From contig NZ_JAGEMM010000001.1 of assembly GCF_017921815.1 (NCBI RefSeq), forward strand, positions 1,240,001-1,304,000: a stretch of DNA of 64,000 bases, in the 5' to 3' direction. Source of the stretch: Microvirga antarctica. GTDB lineage: Bacteria; Pseudomonadota; Alphaproteobacteria; Rhizobiales; Beijerinckiaceae. Below the pieces are notes generated by a model. That model worked only from the letters and a program-made list of their open reading frames with translations, made no database searches and was not told where the DNA came from. How positions within the stretch are numbered: position 1 is the stretch's first letter; each line of letters opens with the position of its first letter. Of this stretch, positions 16,407 through 26,022 are shown in pieces. The position numbers and the translations under genes were made by a program.

Positions 16407-16739
16407 TCAGGCATATTCGGGACGCTGCGGCGTAAACACATCCAGGTTGATCACCGGCTCGTCACCCACGACCTCGCCCCAATGCACGACGTTGGGTGGA
16501 ATGACGATCAGCCCGCCGCCGGTGATCAGATGCACCTCTTCGCCCACATGAAAGCGGATCGTGCCGCTGATGATATAAGCGATCTGCTCGTGAATGTGGC
16601 TATGAGGCTTGGGTTCATGACCCGGCATCAAGCGATGGAGGGCGACGGTTGCGCCCTCGCCCGTAAAGCCCTTGCGCTCGACACCCTCACGAACCGGCGT
16701 CCAGGGAATCTCGTTCCAATTGATTGTTGCAACGGGCAT
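16407..16739 (-). CDS. Small cupin-domain protein at the end of the hyu/liv operon
   Basis: The 110-residue single cupin carries the metal-binding motif PHSHIHEQIAYIISGTIRF with two His and Glu, and the second cupin motif PPNVVHWGEV. The start MPVATINWNEIPW follows GTGGAG. It is the last gene of a nine-gene operon, 24 bases after the LivH-type permease gene. Small cupins next to hydantoinase genes may act as isomerases or dioxygenases on the imported compound, but the reaction is not evident. Confidence 0.85.
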   Translation of the reverse strand: MPVATINWNEIPWTPVREGVERKGFTGEGATVALHRLMPGHEPKPHSHIHEQIAYIISGTIRFHVGEEVHLITGGGLIVIPPNVVHWGEVVGDEPVINLDVFTPQRPEYA

Positions 16740-16763
16740 CACGTGTCTCCACTTCTCACAAGG

Positions 16764-17642
16764 TTATTTTGATGTTCCGAGCAGTCCGGAGGGCCTGAAG
16801 AACAGGAACACGAGCAGGACCGACAGAGCGGCCACGTTCTTGAGACCGGCGCCCAGCGAAACGACCGCAATGGCCTGCACGAGCCCGAGCATCAGACCGC
16901 CGAGGAACGCCCCGAAGGGTCGCCCGAATCCGCCGACGATCGCCGCGATGAAGCCGCTGATGGCAAACGGAACACCCACATTGAAGGCGGTGTACTGAGT
17001 CGGCGTGATGAGGATTCCGGCGATTGCACCGAGAGCGGCGCTGAGTGCGAACGAAAGCGCCAGCATGCGGGACACGGGGATGCCGAGAAGTGAGGCCGCC
17101 TCACGATTGATCGCACAGGCGCGCATGGCCTTGCCCGTATTCGTCATGCGGAAAAACAGCGCCAGCAAGGTGACGATGGTGAGCGAGCCGCCGACGATCC
17201 ACAGAAACTGATAGCCGATTGCGATCGTGCCGATCCTGATCGGCGGCAAATCCGTGAACACCGGCAGTGTCCGCGGCTGGTCGCCGGCAACGATCAGGGT
17301 CAACCGCTCGATGACGATCTGCGCCGCCAGCGTCGCGAGGATCATCACGAACATGGTTGCCTGGCGGTTCCAGAGCGGACGTACGACGACGCGTTCCACC
17401 ACGACACCGAGTGCGGCAACGAGCACGATGGAAATGGCTGCTGCGAGGGGAAGCGGCAGGCCTGCCCGCTGCAGGAGTGCGTGGGTGATCATGCCACCCA
17501 GCATGACGAAGGCGCCCTGGGCAAAATTGACGATGCCGCTGGCGTTGTAGATCACGCAGAAGCCGATGCCGATCAGGCCATACACGCAACCGACCCCGAG
17601 GCCGCTCACGAGGATTTGGAGAACAAACGACAGATCACCCAT
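16764..17642 (-). CDS. Branched-chain amino acid type ABC transporter permease (LivH family)
   Basis: The 292-residue inner-membrane protein has about eight hydrophobic segments. It shows LivH signatures GLIGIGFCVIYNASGIVNFAQGAFVMLGGM near the N-terminus and NREAASLLGIPVSRMLALSF, the cytoplasmic coupling loop that docks on the ATPases. It pairs with the LivM-type permease to form the channel. The ATG at 17640-17642 overlaps the upstream LivG stop by 8 bases. Confidence 0.9.
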   Translation of the reverse strand: MGDLSFVLQILVSGLGVGCVYGLIGIGFCVIYNASGIVNFAQGAFVMLGGMITHALLQRAGLPLPLAAAISIVLVAALGVVVERVVVRPLWNRQATMFVMILATLAAQIVIERLTLIVAGDQPRTLPVFTDLPPIRIGTIAIGYQFLWIVGGSLTIVTLLALFFRMTNTGKAMRACAINREAASLLGIPVSRMLALSFALSAALGAIAGILITPTQYTAFNVGVPFAISGFIAAIVGGFGRPFGAFLGGLMLGLVQAIAVVSLGAGLKNVAALSVLLVFLFFRPSGLLGTSK

Positions 17643-18408
17643 GGCCGATCTCCACGCCGCCCAGATATGCCGCGAGGACGTCAGGATTCTTCTGCACCTC
17701 CTCGGGAAGGCCCTGGGCGATCTTTTTGCCGAAATCCAGAACGACGACTTCATCGGCGGTGTTCATGACAAGCGTCATGTCGTGCTCGATCAACAGGACC
17801 GCGGTGCCGGTCTCCGCAATGCGCCGGATGATGCCTGACAACCGTTTGGTTTCGTCAGCATTCAGGCCCGCCGCCGGCTCATCGAGCAGAAGCAGCTTCG
17901 GTTTGGCGGCGAGCGCGCGGGCGACTTCGAGCAATCGCTGCTGGCCATAGGGCAACGCCGTGGCGAAGGCATGCGCGTGATCCGAAAGACCCACGAATTC
18001 GAGCAGTTCCCAGGCGCGGGCCTCGATCTGGGTCTCTTCGCGCCGCGCCCAGCCTGGTCGCGCGAGCGCCGCGAAGATACCGCCACGCGTATGAAGATGC
18101 TGACCGGCCTTGACGTTGTCGAGGACGCTCATGTTCTGAAACAGCTGCACGAGCTGAAAGGTGCGGATCAACCCACGCGCGGCCACATCTTCGGGTCGGA
18201 TGCCGGTGATGTCGCGGCCGTCGAGGAAAATCTGTCCGTCGCTGGGCGCGAGCGCGCCGGAGATGAGGCTGAACAGGGTCGTCTTGCCGGCACCGTTGGG
18301 ACCGATGACCGCCGTGACGCCGGTGCTGCCGATATCGAAGCTCACCGAGTCGACTGCCACGAGGCCGCCGAACCGGCGCGTGACGTTCTTGAGACTGAGC
18401 GTCGTCAC
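17635..18408 (-). CDS. Branched-chain amino acid type ABC transporter ATPase (LivG family)
   Basis: The 257-residue ATPase has Walker A GPNGAGKTTLFSLISG, the Q-loop region TFQLVQLFQNMSVLDNV, the variant signature LPYGQQRLLEVARALAAKPK, Walker B LLLLDEPAAGLN and switch His in LIEHDM. The start is a GTG overlapping the LivM stop by four bases. It energises import together with the LivF-type ATPase encoded two genes upstream. Confidence 0.92.
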   Translation of the reverse strand: MTTLSLKNVTRRFGGLVAVDSVSFDIGSTGVTAVIGPNGAGKTTLFSLISGALAPSDGQIFLDGRDITGIRPEDVAARGLIRTFQLVQLFQNMSVLDNVKAGQHLHTRGGIFAALARPGWARREETQIEARAWELLEFVGLSDHAHAFATALPYGQQRLLEVARALAAKPKLLLLDEPAAGLNADETKRLSGIIRRIAETGTAVLLIEHDMTLVMNTADEVVVLDFGKKIAQGLPEEVQKNPDVLAAYLGGVEIGHG

Positions 18409-19394
18409 GGCGCTCCCCCCACCTTCTTCGCGGGCACGTAGCGGTCGAACAGGGCCGCCAGCCCACGAGGCGCATAGATCAGCAAAAGGATGAGCACCGC
18501 CCCATAGGCCAGGTCCTGATAGTCCTTGAAGGCTCGGAACGTATCCGGCAGCAGGCTGACGATCAGCGCGCCGAGAAGCGGGCCTGCGACAGTACCGATC
18601 CCACCCACATAGAGCATGGTGAACGACAGAATGACCATGTGGAGACCGAAGACCTCGGGACTGACGAAGCCCACCACATGGACGAAGAGCGAACCCGCAA
18701 GGGCAGCGCAGGCGGCCGACAGGATGAACGACGCCAGCTTGTAGCGCGCGACGTCAACGCCGAGCGCGCGCGCCGCATCCTCGCTGCCGGCAACCGCAAA
18801 GAACGCACGGCCCAGACGCGAGGTGCGGATTCGCGCCGACATGAAGGTGAGAATAAGGACGATGACAACGAGCAGCGCCAACTGGCCGCGGTCGGACGTG
18901 ACCTCATAGGCGCCGATGCCGAGGGGCGGAATACCGGAAATGCCCATATAGCCCTGTGTCACCGACGACCATTCGACGCTGATCTCGTAAGTGATCAGGC
19001 CGATGGCGAGCGTGCCCATCGCAAGGTAGTGGCCCTTCAGGCGCAGGGTCGGATAGCCGATGAGAAAGGCGCACAGGACCGCCAGCGCAACGCCCACGGC
19101 GATCGCCGGAAGGGTCGTCCATTCATAGGCCGTCGTCAGCACCGCCGAGGTGTAACCGCTGATCGCCGCGAACGCGTTCTGGCCGAACGAGACCTGGTTG
19201 GTAAAACCCATGAAGATGTTCAGGCCGATCACGAACACGGCGTAGATCAGGGCGAACACCACCAGCGTGACGACATAGCCGCCCGACAGGAATGCATAGC
19301 CGACGATCCCCGCCGAGATGATCCACGGCAGCCACGCGAGCGTGTCGGTCCATCGGAACCGGCTAGGCAAAGTAGTAGCGAGCAAGCTCGTCAT
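18405..19394 (-). CDS. Branched-chain amino acid type ABC transporter permease (LivM family)
   Basis: The 329-residue permease has about ten hydrophobic helices and LivM hallmarks: GLNIFMGFTNQVSFGQNAFA, PTLRLKGHYLAMGTLAIG and the coupling segment SEDAARALGVDVARYKLASF. I chose the ATG at 19392-19394 because GAGGTG precedes it; it then overlaps the upstream livF gene by 32 bases, consistent with tight coupling. Confidence 0.9.
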   Translation of the reverse strand: MTSLLATTLPSRFRWTDTLAWLPWIISAGIVGYAFLSGGYVVTLVVFALIYAVFVIGLNIFMGFTNQVSFGQNAFAAISGYTSAVLTTAYEWTTLPAIAVGVALAVLCAFLIGYPTLRLKGHYLAMGTLAIGLITYEISVEWSSVTQGYMGISGIPPLGIGAYEVTSDRGQLALLVVIVLILTFMSARIRTSRLGRAFFAVAGSEDAARALGVDVARYKLASFILSAACAALAGSLFVHVVGFVSPEVFGLHMVILSFTMLYVGGIGTVAGPLLGALIVSLLPDTFRAFKDYQDLAYGAVLILLLIYAPRGLAALFDRYVPAKKVGGAP

Positions 19395-20082
19395 GAGATT
19401 GCACCTCGCGAGGATCGATGGCTGCAACGATGCGCCCCAGTGACAGGAGGTAGGCGCGGCGGGCGAGTTTGAGTGCCAGTGGCGCTTTCTGCTCCACAAG
19501 CACGATGGGAAGACCCTGCTCGTTCAGGACGCGCAATTTCTCGAGAATCTCCGTCATCACCCGCGGGGCGAGGCCGAGAGACGGCTCGTCCAGCAGCAGA
19601 ATCTTGGGGTCAGCCATGAGCGCCCGTCCGATGGCAAGCATCTGCTGCTCGCCGCCAGACATGGAGCCTGCCACCTGCGACAGGCGTTCCTTGAGACGCG
19701 GGAAAAGTTCGAACACCCGCGCCTGACGGCGTTCGTACTCGCCCTTGCCGCCCTGAAGCCGGTAGGCGCCAAGTTGCAGGTTCTCGGCCACCGACATGGG
19801 CCCGAAGATGCCACGCCCTTCCGGAACGAGGATGATCCCCTGGGAGGCTACCGCGACCGTGTCGTGCCGCGGCAGCGCCTTTCCGCGAAAGTGAACCGTT
19901 CCGCCCGTTTCGACCAGACCCATGATCGCCCGCAGGAGCGTGGACTTGCCCGCGCCGTTCGGGCCGAGAACCGCCACGAGTTCGGCCTCCTCCACGTGCA
20001 TGTCCACGCTCTTGAGCGCCTCGACATGCCCGTAGCGCGCCGAGAGGCCCGTGGCTTTCAGGATGGGCTCCGGGTTCGCCAT
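19363..20082 (-). CDS. Branched-chain amino acid type ABC transporter ATPase (LivF family)
   Basis: The 239-residue ATPase contains Walker A GPNGAGKSTLLRAIMG, the LivF-type VPEGRGIFGPMSVAENLQLG, signature MSGGEQQMLAIGRALMADPK and Walker B ILLLDEPSLGLAP. The segment ending in LVEQ, with Gln where His is usual, is normal for this subfamily. It starts two bases after the stop of the binding-protein gene. Confidence 0.92.
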   Translation of the reverse strand: MANPEPILKATGLSARYGHVEALKSVDMHVEEAELVAVLGPNGAGKSTLLRAIMGLVETGGTVHFRGKALPRHDTVAVASQGIILVPEGRGIFGPMSVAENLQLGAYRLQGGKGEYERRQARVFELFPRLKERLSQVAGSMSGGEQQMLAIGRALMADPKILLLDEPSLGLAPRVMTEILEKLRVLNEQGLPIVLVEQKAPLALKLARRAYLLSLGRIVAAIDPREVQSHDELARYYFA

Positions 20083-20084
20083 GG

Positions 20085-21224
20085 CTATTGGACGACCTTC
20101 ACCTTGCCGTCCACGATGGTGCCGAGAACGAACGGGTTGATCGTCAGGCCCTGGTGCACCTCGGGCGAGAAGTCATAGACGCCTGTCGTGCCCTGATAGC
20201 CGCTGAGGCCCTCGATGGCGTCGCGCACCTTGGGACCCTCGAACGACCCGCCTTTCTCGATAGCCGCAGCCGTCAGCATCAGGCCGTCCCATCCGCGCGA
20301 GGCCCAGTTCGGATCGCGGTCGCCGTATTTCTCACGCCAAGGCGCCAGGAAACGATCGATCTCGGTCGCGAGCGGACCGGCAGGAAGCGCGTCACGTACC
20401 TGCGAGGGCGACGCCACGAAGAAGAACTTGTCGCCCAACACCTCGGCCACTGGGCGGAACACGGCGAGATCCTCGAGGCTGGTGAGGAGCAGCATGTTGA
20501 GGCCGAGCTGCTTGATGTTCTTTGCGGCCGTCAGCGTGGTGCCACCAAGGCCGATCTTCAGAATCGCGCCGGCGCCCGCCGAGTTCATCTTGCTGATCTG
20601 GACACTGAGATCCGCATCGTCCTGCTTGTATTGCTCGATACCGACGATCTCGATCCCGTATTTGGCGGCTTCCTTCTCGGCGACCGTCTTCTGCAGATTC
20701 GCGTAGGGCGTGGGGTCATGCAGCACGCCGATCTTGCGGACCTGGGTCTTGTCTTTCAGGTAGGCAAGGCGGGTCTCGACCTCGAAGCCGGCAGGCGGCA
20801 GGGTGGTGTAGGCCCATTTCACCTGCGCGGGCTGCTGAGGCAGGATCGAGCACAGGACCATCGGCACTTCGGCCCGCACGAGAATGGGCGCCGCTGCAAA
20901 ATTGCCGGCCGAGACGCAGCCGCTGATGAACATGCCGACCCCATCGGAGCTCAGCATCTTGCGGTAGACCGTCACGGCTTCCTGCGGCTCGGAGCGGTTG
21001 TCCTCGACGATGATCTGGACCTTTCGGCCCTTGATTCCGCCCTTGGCATTGATGGTGGCGGCCGCCAGTTCGACGCCGTCGCGCCACGCGCGATCGACGG
21101 TTGCCGCATAGCCAGTCAAGCCGGCCGAGATGCCGATCTTGAAGGGCTCCTGGGCGATTGCCGGACCGGCGAGGCTGGCAAGGCCGCCGACGGTCAAGGC
21201 GCTCAAGATCAAATGATACTTCAT
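20085..21224 (-). CDS. Liv-type periplasmic substrate-binding protein
   Basis: The 379-residue precursor has a signal peptide MKYHLILSALTVGGLASLAG ending near AIAQ. A type I periplasmic-binding fold follows, with KIGISAGLTGYAATVDRAWR, GGIKGRKVQIIVEDNRSEPQ and the hinge region after MFISGCVSAGN. The start ATG at 21222-21224 has GGGAGGA upstream. It lies between hyuB and the Liv ATPase gene, so the ligand is presumably the substrate of the HyuA/HyuB pair rather than a branched-chain amino acid. Confidence 0.9.
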   Translation of the reverse strand: MKYHLILSALTVGGLASLAGPAIAQEPFKIGISAGLTGYAATVDRAWRDGVELAAATINAKGGIKGRKVQIIVEDNRSEPQEAVTVYRKMLSSDGVGMFISGCVSAGNFAAAPILVRAEVPMVLCSILPQQPAQVKWAYTTLPPAGFEVETRLAYLKDKTQVRKIGVLHDPTPYANLQKTVAEKEAAKYGIEIVGIEQYKQDDADLSVQISKMNSAGAGAILKIGLGGTTLTAAKNIKQLGLNMLLLTSLEDLAVFRPVAEVLGDKFFFVASPSQVRDALPAGPLATEIDRFLAPWREKYGDRDPNWASRGWDGLMLTAAAIEKGGSFEGPKVRDAIEGLSGYQGTTGVYDFSPEVHQGLTINPFVLGTIVDGKVKVVQ

Positions 21225-21246
21225 GCGATGTCCTCCCTCTTTTTTG

Positions 21247-22800
21247 TTAGGTTCCCGATGCGCGGCCGAAGCCGCCACCGCCTGGCGTTTCCAGGAGAAC
21301 GACGTCTCCCGGCTTCATCGTCAGCTTTCGCGCCTCGCTCACGGACGAGCCGTTGACGAGGAAACGTCCATGTTGGCCCGGCTCACCGCCAGCGATGCCC
21401 TCCGGGCCCATTTCGAGCCGGCTTGGCACCGCATTCAGCAGCCAGGGCGTTTCTGTTCGCATGTGAAAGGCGATGCTCTGGCCATCGCCCCCCCGCATGC
21501 GCCCTGCCCCGCCGGAGCCGGCACGCAGCTCCTTGCGGTCGAAAACGATCGGCATCGCGGCTTCGAGAATTTCAATCGGAACCGCCGCAACGCCGGTAGG
21601 ATAACACGTGGCGCTCAGGCCCGGCTTGTTGGCGCGCGCGCCCATGCCGCCCGAGTAGTTGAACATCGACGACGTGAACGACTCACCCGATTCACGCTTG
21701 CCCTGGATCTGAATGGTCCAGACCGCGCCCGAACCTTCGGCCAGAACACGATCTGGAATGACCTGGTGAAGCGCCTTGAGGATCGGCATCGGCACATACA
21801 TGCCCACCACATGGCGTGCATTGACCGGCGCCGGATATTCGCAATTCACGATGGATCCCAGCGGTGCTTCCACGAGAATGGGCGCAAGGCTGCCGGTGTT
21901 GTTCGGCAGGTCGGGATTGAGACAGCTGCGGATCGCAAAGGTCGTGTAGGCATGGGTGTAGTTCAACACCACGTTGATGCCGGTCGATGTCTGCGGCGAG
22001 CTGCCGGCGAAATCCACCGTAATGGTGCCTTCCACCGCGTCCACCGTCACGGCGGTTTTCAGCGTGATGATCTCGCCGCCGGGAACGTCGAACTGGCTCT
22101 CGCCATGATAAGTGCCGGGCTTGAGCTTGCGGATGGCATCGCGGGTGGCCTGCTCGGAGCGGTCGATGATCTCATCGGACAACGTCTCGAGATCGGGCAA
22201 TCCATAGCGGCGGCACATGGCGATGAGGTGATCGGCCGCCGCCTGCCCGCTCGAGACCTGCGCGGCGAGGTCGCCGAACACCGCATCGGGCGTGCGCACA
22301 TTGGTTCGGATGATGGCGTGCAGATCCTCGTTGGGAACGCCCTTCTTATAGAGTTTCAGCGGCGGAATCCACAAACCCTCCTCATGGACGTCGCGGGCGC
22401 CTGCGCCGATGCCGTAGCCGCCGATATCGGTGTGGTGAATGGTCGAGCCGATATAGGCGATGATCCGGTCGCCGTCGAAGATCGGCGTCATCACGGTGAT
22501 ATCGAAGAAGTGTCCGGCCGACAGCCAGGGATCGTTCGTGACGAGAACGTCGCCGGGTTCGCAACGCCCGTCGAAGATGCGCACGAGATGGGCGCCGGCA
22601 AACGCCAGCGAATTGATATGACCGGGCGTGCCGGTATTGGCCTGGACGACCATGCGCCCGCGCCGGTCGAACATGGCGCAGGCGAGATCGCCTGCCTCGC
22701 GCACGATCGGGCTGAAGGCGATGCGCTGGAGCGCCTTGGCGCGCTCCGACACGATGCCGATGAGATTGGACCAGAGAATTTCGAGTTCGACGCCATCCAT
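21247..22800 (-). CDS. Hydantoinase B/oxoprolinase family protein (HyuB)
   Basis: The 517-residue protein has the HyuB features ELEILWSNLIGIVSERAKAL at the start, MVVQANTGTPGHINSLAFAG, GDVLVTNDPWLSAGHFFDIT, HHTDIGGYGIGAGARDVHEE and a C-terminal GGAGRMRGGDGQSIAFHMRT. It pairs with HyuA for ATP-dependent opening of hydantoin- or oxoproline-like rings in the cytoplasm. The ATG at 22800 follows AAAGG and is four bases after the hyuA stop. Confidence 0.9.
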   Translation of the reverse strand: MDGVELEILWSNLIGIVSERAKALQRIAFSPIVREAGDLACAMFDRRGRMVVQANTGTPGHINSLAFAGAHLVRIFDGRCEPGDVLVTNDPWLSAGHFFDITVMTPIFDGDRIIAYIGSTIHHTDIGGYGIGAGARDVHEEGLWIPPLKLYKKGVPNEDLHAIIRTNVRTPDAVFGDLAAQVSSGQAAADHLIAMCRRYGLPDLETLSDEIIDRSEQATRDAIRKLKPGTYHGESQFDVPGGEIITLKTAVTVDAVEGTITVDFAGSSPQTSTGINVVLNYTHAYTTFAIRSCLNPDLPNNTGSLAPILVEAPLGSIVNCEYPAPVNARHVVGMYVPMPILKALHQVIPDRVLAEGSGAVWTIQIQGKRESGESFTSSMFNYSGGMGARANKPGLSATCYPTGVAAVPIEILEAAMPIVFDRKELRAGSGGAGRMRGGDGQSIAFHMRTETPWLLNAVPSRLEMGPEGIAGGEPGQHGRFLVNGSSVSEARKLTMKPGDVVLLETPGGGGFGRASGT

Positions 22801-22804
22801 GGCA

Positions 22805-24868
22805 CTAACCTTTCGTCGCGATGATGCAGCCGAACTGATCGATGGTTCCGGACCAGTCAGGGGGCAGCGCCGTCGTCGTTTCACGTTCTTCGATGATCGC
22901 CGGGCCACGAATGGTCTGGCCGACCGCAAGCGACGACCGATCATAGACCGGGACATCCTGGTCGTCGCTCCACGCGTGCACCTTGCGATGGTTCTTGGGC
23001 TTGCCCTCGATGCTCGCCGGTTGGCCGGCAACGTGGAAGGGGATGAGCGGACCGCGCGCGGTGACGCGCCAGCTCACGAGCTCGATGGGCACATGCGACG
23101 GATTGACCCCGTAGAGCTTGCGGTAGAGATCCTCGAACAGCGTCGCGATCGAGGCCTGGTTCTCGGTCTCGCGCGGGTCGCCATTGAACGTGACGCTGAC
23201 CTCGTGCTGCTGGCCGAAATAGCGCATCTCCGCGCCAAAGATCAGCGTGACGTCGGACGGCGCACAACCCGCCTCGCGCAGCGCCGTCGACGCCTCGCCT
23301 GTGAGGTCGTCGAGAATGCGGCCGACCCGGGTCATGTCGAGCGCGTCGATCCGCGTCAGGTCGGAGCGGACCAGGTCCAGGCGCACCGGCGTCACAAGTG
23401 TTCCGAACGATGACAGCACGCTCGAGCGCGGCGGCACGATCACGCTGGAGCTTTGCAACAGGGAGGCAACCTCGCAGGCGTGCAGCGGGCCGGCGCCGCC
23501 GAAGGCGAAGAGCGGCAGGCCGCGATAATCGAGGCCGCGGTCGGTCGCATGGGTCCGCGCAGCCGACGCCATCGCTTCGGTAACGACACGGAAAATCCCG
23601 CGCGCCACCTGAACCGGCGAGATGGAAAGATCGTCCGATAGCCGCTGGATGGCCGCGGTTGTCGCCGCGCGGTCGAGCGGCATGTCGCCGCCCAGGAAGT
23701 TCTCCGCATCGATAAGGCCGAGCGCGAGATCCGCATCGGTCACCGTCGCCTTCGTGCCGCCCCGCCCATAGCAGGCCGGGCCGGGATTGGAGCCCGCACT
23801 CTCTGGACCCACCTTCAGCAACCCCAGCGCGTCCACATGGGCGATACTGCCGCCGCCCGCACCGATCTCGATCATGTCGATGGACGGCACCGTTACGGGG
23901 AGGCCACTGCCTTCCTTGAACCGATAGCGCCGGTCGACCTCGAACAGGCCGGTCACCAGCGGCTCACGGTTTTCGATGAGACAGGCTTTGGCGGTCGTGC
24001 CGCCCATATCGAACGACATCAGGCGGTCGATGCCGAGAATCTCCGCGTAGTGACACGCCGCAAGAGCGCCAGCCGCCGGGCCGCTCTCAATCATGCGAAC
24101 CGGATTGCGGCCGGCCGTCTCGGCCGCCACGACGCCACCGGAGCTGAGCATGATGAGCGGCGTATTGCTGAAGCCTTCAGAAGCCAGACGCTCGGTGAGT
24201 CGACGCAGATAGGGCTGTGAGATCGGCATCGTGTAGGCGTTGACGGTGGTGGTCGATGCGCGCGGATATTCACGGATCTGCGGCGCCACCTCGGCGGAGG
24301 TGCAGATGAACACGCCCGGCAGCAGGTCGGCCAACCCCTTGGCAACCGCACGCTCGTTCGCCGGATTGGTAAAGCTGTTGAGGAAACAGATCGCTACGGC
24401 GTGAGCCCCGCTGGCCTTCAAATCGGCGGCAATCGCCGTGATGTCCTTCGGGTCGGGTGTGAGAACGATGGTTCCATCCGCCAACGTGCGCTCGGCGATC
24501 CCGAATGTCAGGTCGCGGGAGACCAGGGGCTCGGGAAACTCGATCTGCGGGTCGTACATCTCATAGCGATGCTCGTTGCGGATGACGAGCACGTCGCGAA
24601 ATCCCTCGGTGACGACGAGCGCCGTGGGCTTGCCCTTGCGCTCGATGAGCGCGTTGGTGACGACCGTGGTTGCGTGAACCACAACGCCGTCGATATCGTC
24701 CGGCGAAACCCCGGCCTTTTTCATCACGGCTGCCACACCGCCGAAAAACCCCTCGAGCAGATCGTCATGCGTCGTCAGGGTCTTGTCGACGGTGAGACTG
24801 CCATCCGAATTGCGCAGGACGATGTCGGTGAAGGTTCCGCCGATATCGACGGCAAGCGAGTAGGTCAT
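22805..24868 (-). CDS. Hydantoinase A/oxoprolinase family protein (HyuA)
   Basis: The 687-residue ATPase-like subunit begins MTYSLAVDIGGTFTDIVLRN with the sugar-kinase/Hsp70-type phosphate motif, and has the second motif LMSFDMGGTTAKACLIE and GAGGGSIAHVDALGLLKVGP. It phosphorylates or activates the cyclic amide for hydrolysis with HyuB. The substrate may be a hydantoin, N-methylhydantoin or 5-oxoproline; the sequence alone does not tell. The ATG at 24866-24868 has GGAGGC upstream and is four bases from the regulator's stop. Confidence 0.9.
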   Translation of the reverse strand: MTYSLAVDIGGTFTDIVLRNSDGSLTVDKTLTTHDDLLEGFFGGVAAVMKKAGVSPDDIDGVVVHATTVVTNALIERKGKPTALVVTEGFRDVLVIRNEHRYEMYDPQIEFPEPLVSRDLTFGIAERTLADGTIVLTPDPKDITAIAADLKASGAHAVAICFLNSFTNPANERAVAKGLADLLPGVFICTSAEVAPQIREYPRASTTTVNAYTMPISQPYLRRLTERLASEGFSNTPLIMLSSGGVVAAETAGRNPVRMIESGPAAGALAACHYAEILGIDRLMSFDMGGTTAKACLIENREPLVTGLFEVDRRYRFKEGSGLPVTVPSIDMIEIGAGGGSIAHVDALGLLKVGPESAGSNPGPACYGRGGTKATVTDADLALGLIDAENFLGGDMPLDRAATTAAIQRLSDDLSISPVQVARGIFRVVTEAMASAARTHATDRGLDYRGLPLFAFGGAGPLHACEVASLLQSSSVIVPPRSSVLSSFGTLVTPVRLDLVRSDLTRIDALDMTRVGRILDDLTGEASTALREAGCAPSDVTLIFGAEMRYFGQQHEVSVTFNGDPRETENQASIATLFEDLYRKLYGVNPSHVPIELVSWRVTARGPLIPFHVAGQPASIEGKPKNHRKVHAWSDDQDVPVYDRSSLAVGQTIRGPAIIEERETTTALPPDWSGTIDQFGCIIATKG

Positions 24869-24872
24869 GGTG

Positions 24873-25655
24873 TCATTGCCTCCAGCCGAGAGATTGCGAG
24901 ATCCGTTTGGCTGTTTCGACCACGTCATGGACCTGATCGGGTTTCGGATGCGCTGGGATGAATTGCGTCGGTCCCACTATGGCGATGGTGCCGACGAGTG
25001 CGTTGGCGTGATCGAAAACGGGGGCGGCGAGCGTGTTGACGCCGGTGATCACCTCGTCCGGCGCGGTCGACCAGCCACGCCCTCGAATGGCCTCGATCTC
25101 CCGCATGAGAGCATCCACGTCGGTGTGGGTTTCGGGCGTCCACGGCTTCAGCGGCTGCTTGCGAAGCTCGTCGCCGAGGTTGGCCGGACCGAAGGCGAGC
25201 CACGTTTTGCCGTGAGCGCTGGCGTGCAGATCCAGCCGCGTGCCGGGACGCGTGCCGAATTCGATGACACTCAAGCCCTGGATCAGTTCAAGGACGACGA
25301 CCTCGCGGTCGAGAAGGGCGCAGATCGTGACTGCCTGCCCGGTTTTGTCGCGAAGGATCATCAATTCGTGATGGGCTGCCCGGACCACGTCGAACCGACG
25401 CCGGCACGCCTCGCCGAGCACGAGCAGCTTGACTCCGATATCGTAGTGGCCGGTTGCAGGATCCTGTCGCACGAAGCCGTGCTGGGTGAGCGTGTGGAGG
25501 TGGCGGTAGACCGTTGCCTTGGAGGCCGAAAAGGCTTTGGCGATGGCGCCGAGCGATGTGGCCTGCGTCTGATAGGACAAGTGTTCGACGAGCCGAAGCG
25601 CGAGGTCCAGTGTCGACGTTCCTTGTCGAGGTTTGAGCCCCTTAGCGTCATCCAT
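24873..25655 (-). CDS. IclR-family transcriptional regulator
   Basis: The 260-residue protein has an N-terminal winged helix (LDLALRLVEHLSYQTQATSL, AFSASKATVYRHLHTLTQHG) and a C-terminal IclR effector domain (LHASAHGKTWLAFGPANL, GWSTAPDEVITGVNTLAAPV). It is the first gene of the hyu/liv operon, so it most likely senses the imported cyclic compound and controls the whole operon and itself. A perfect inverted repeat lies just upstream of its start. Confidence 0.9.
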   Translation of the reverse strand: MDDAKGLKPRQGTSTLDLALRLVEHLSYQTQATSLGAIAKAFSASKATVYRHLHTLTQHGFVRQDPATGHYDIGVKLLVLGEACRRRFDVVRAAHHELMILRDKTGQAVTICALLDREVVVLELIQGLSVIEFGTRPGTRLDLHASAHGKTWLAFGPANLGDELRKQPLKPWTPETHTDVDALMREIEAIRGRGWSTAPDEVITGVNTLAAPVFDHANALVGTIAIVGPTQFIPAHPKPDQVHDVVETAKRISQSLGWRQ

Positions 25656-25677
25656 CTCGATCGTTCCGGCCCTGGTT

Positions 25678-25694
25678 GTTTCAAATAATGAAAC
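25678..25694. promoter_or_regulatory. Palindromic operator candidate for the IclR regulator
   Basis: GTTTCA (25678-25683), spacer AATAA, TGAAAC (25689-25694): perfect six-base arms. A further GAAAC half-site occurs at 25709-25713 (TATTAGAAAC). It is 23 bases upstream of the regulator's ATG within an AT-rich patch, suiting autoregulation. The rest of 25656-26022 holds no convincing gene. Confidence 0.5.
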
Positions 25695-26022
25695 GTCTTT
25701 TTATTATTAGAAACGCAATGTTCCCTGACGCCGTTCTGTTGTCAATCCCCCATCGGAAGCATCCTCTGCACCCTCGACCGTTTCGCGGCTGCGGCATTTG
25801 TCCGGGCGACACAGCCTGCAGAGCAGGAGACGATGCGCCCTATCTGTCGCGAGGATATGAGCCCTAGCCTCGCGAAAATCGCGGAACCGGATGAACCTGC
25901 CAGCCCGTCGCACGTTCTCACCAGGCTCCCCGTATTGCCGAACCCCCGCCGTCAGCGTGACGGCTGGTCACGACCTTCGGCCCCGCTTCGGCGAGGCTTT
26001 GGTCACGTCATGAGAGTTTTCG

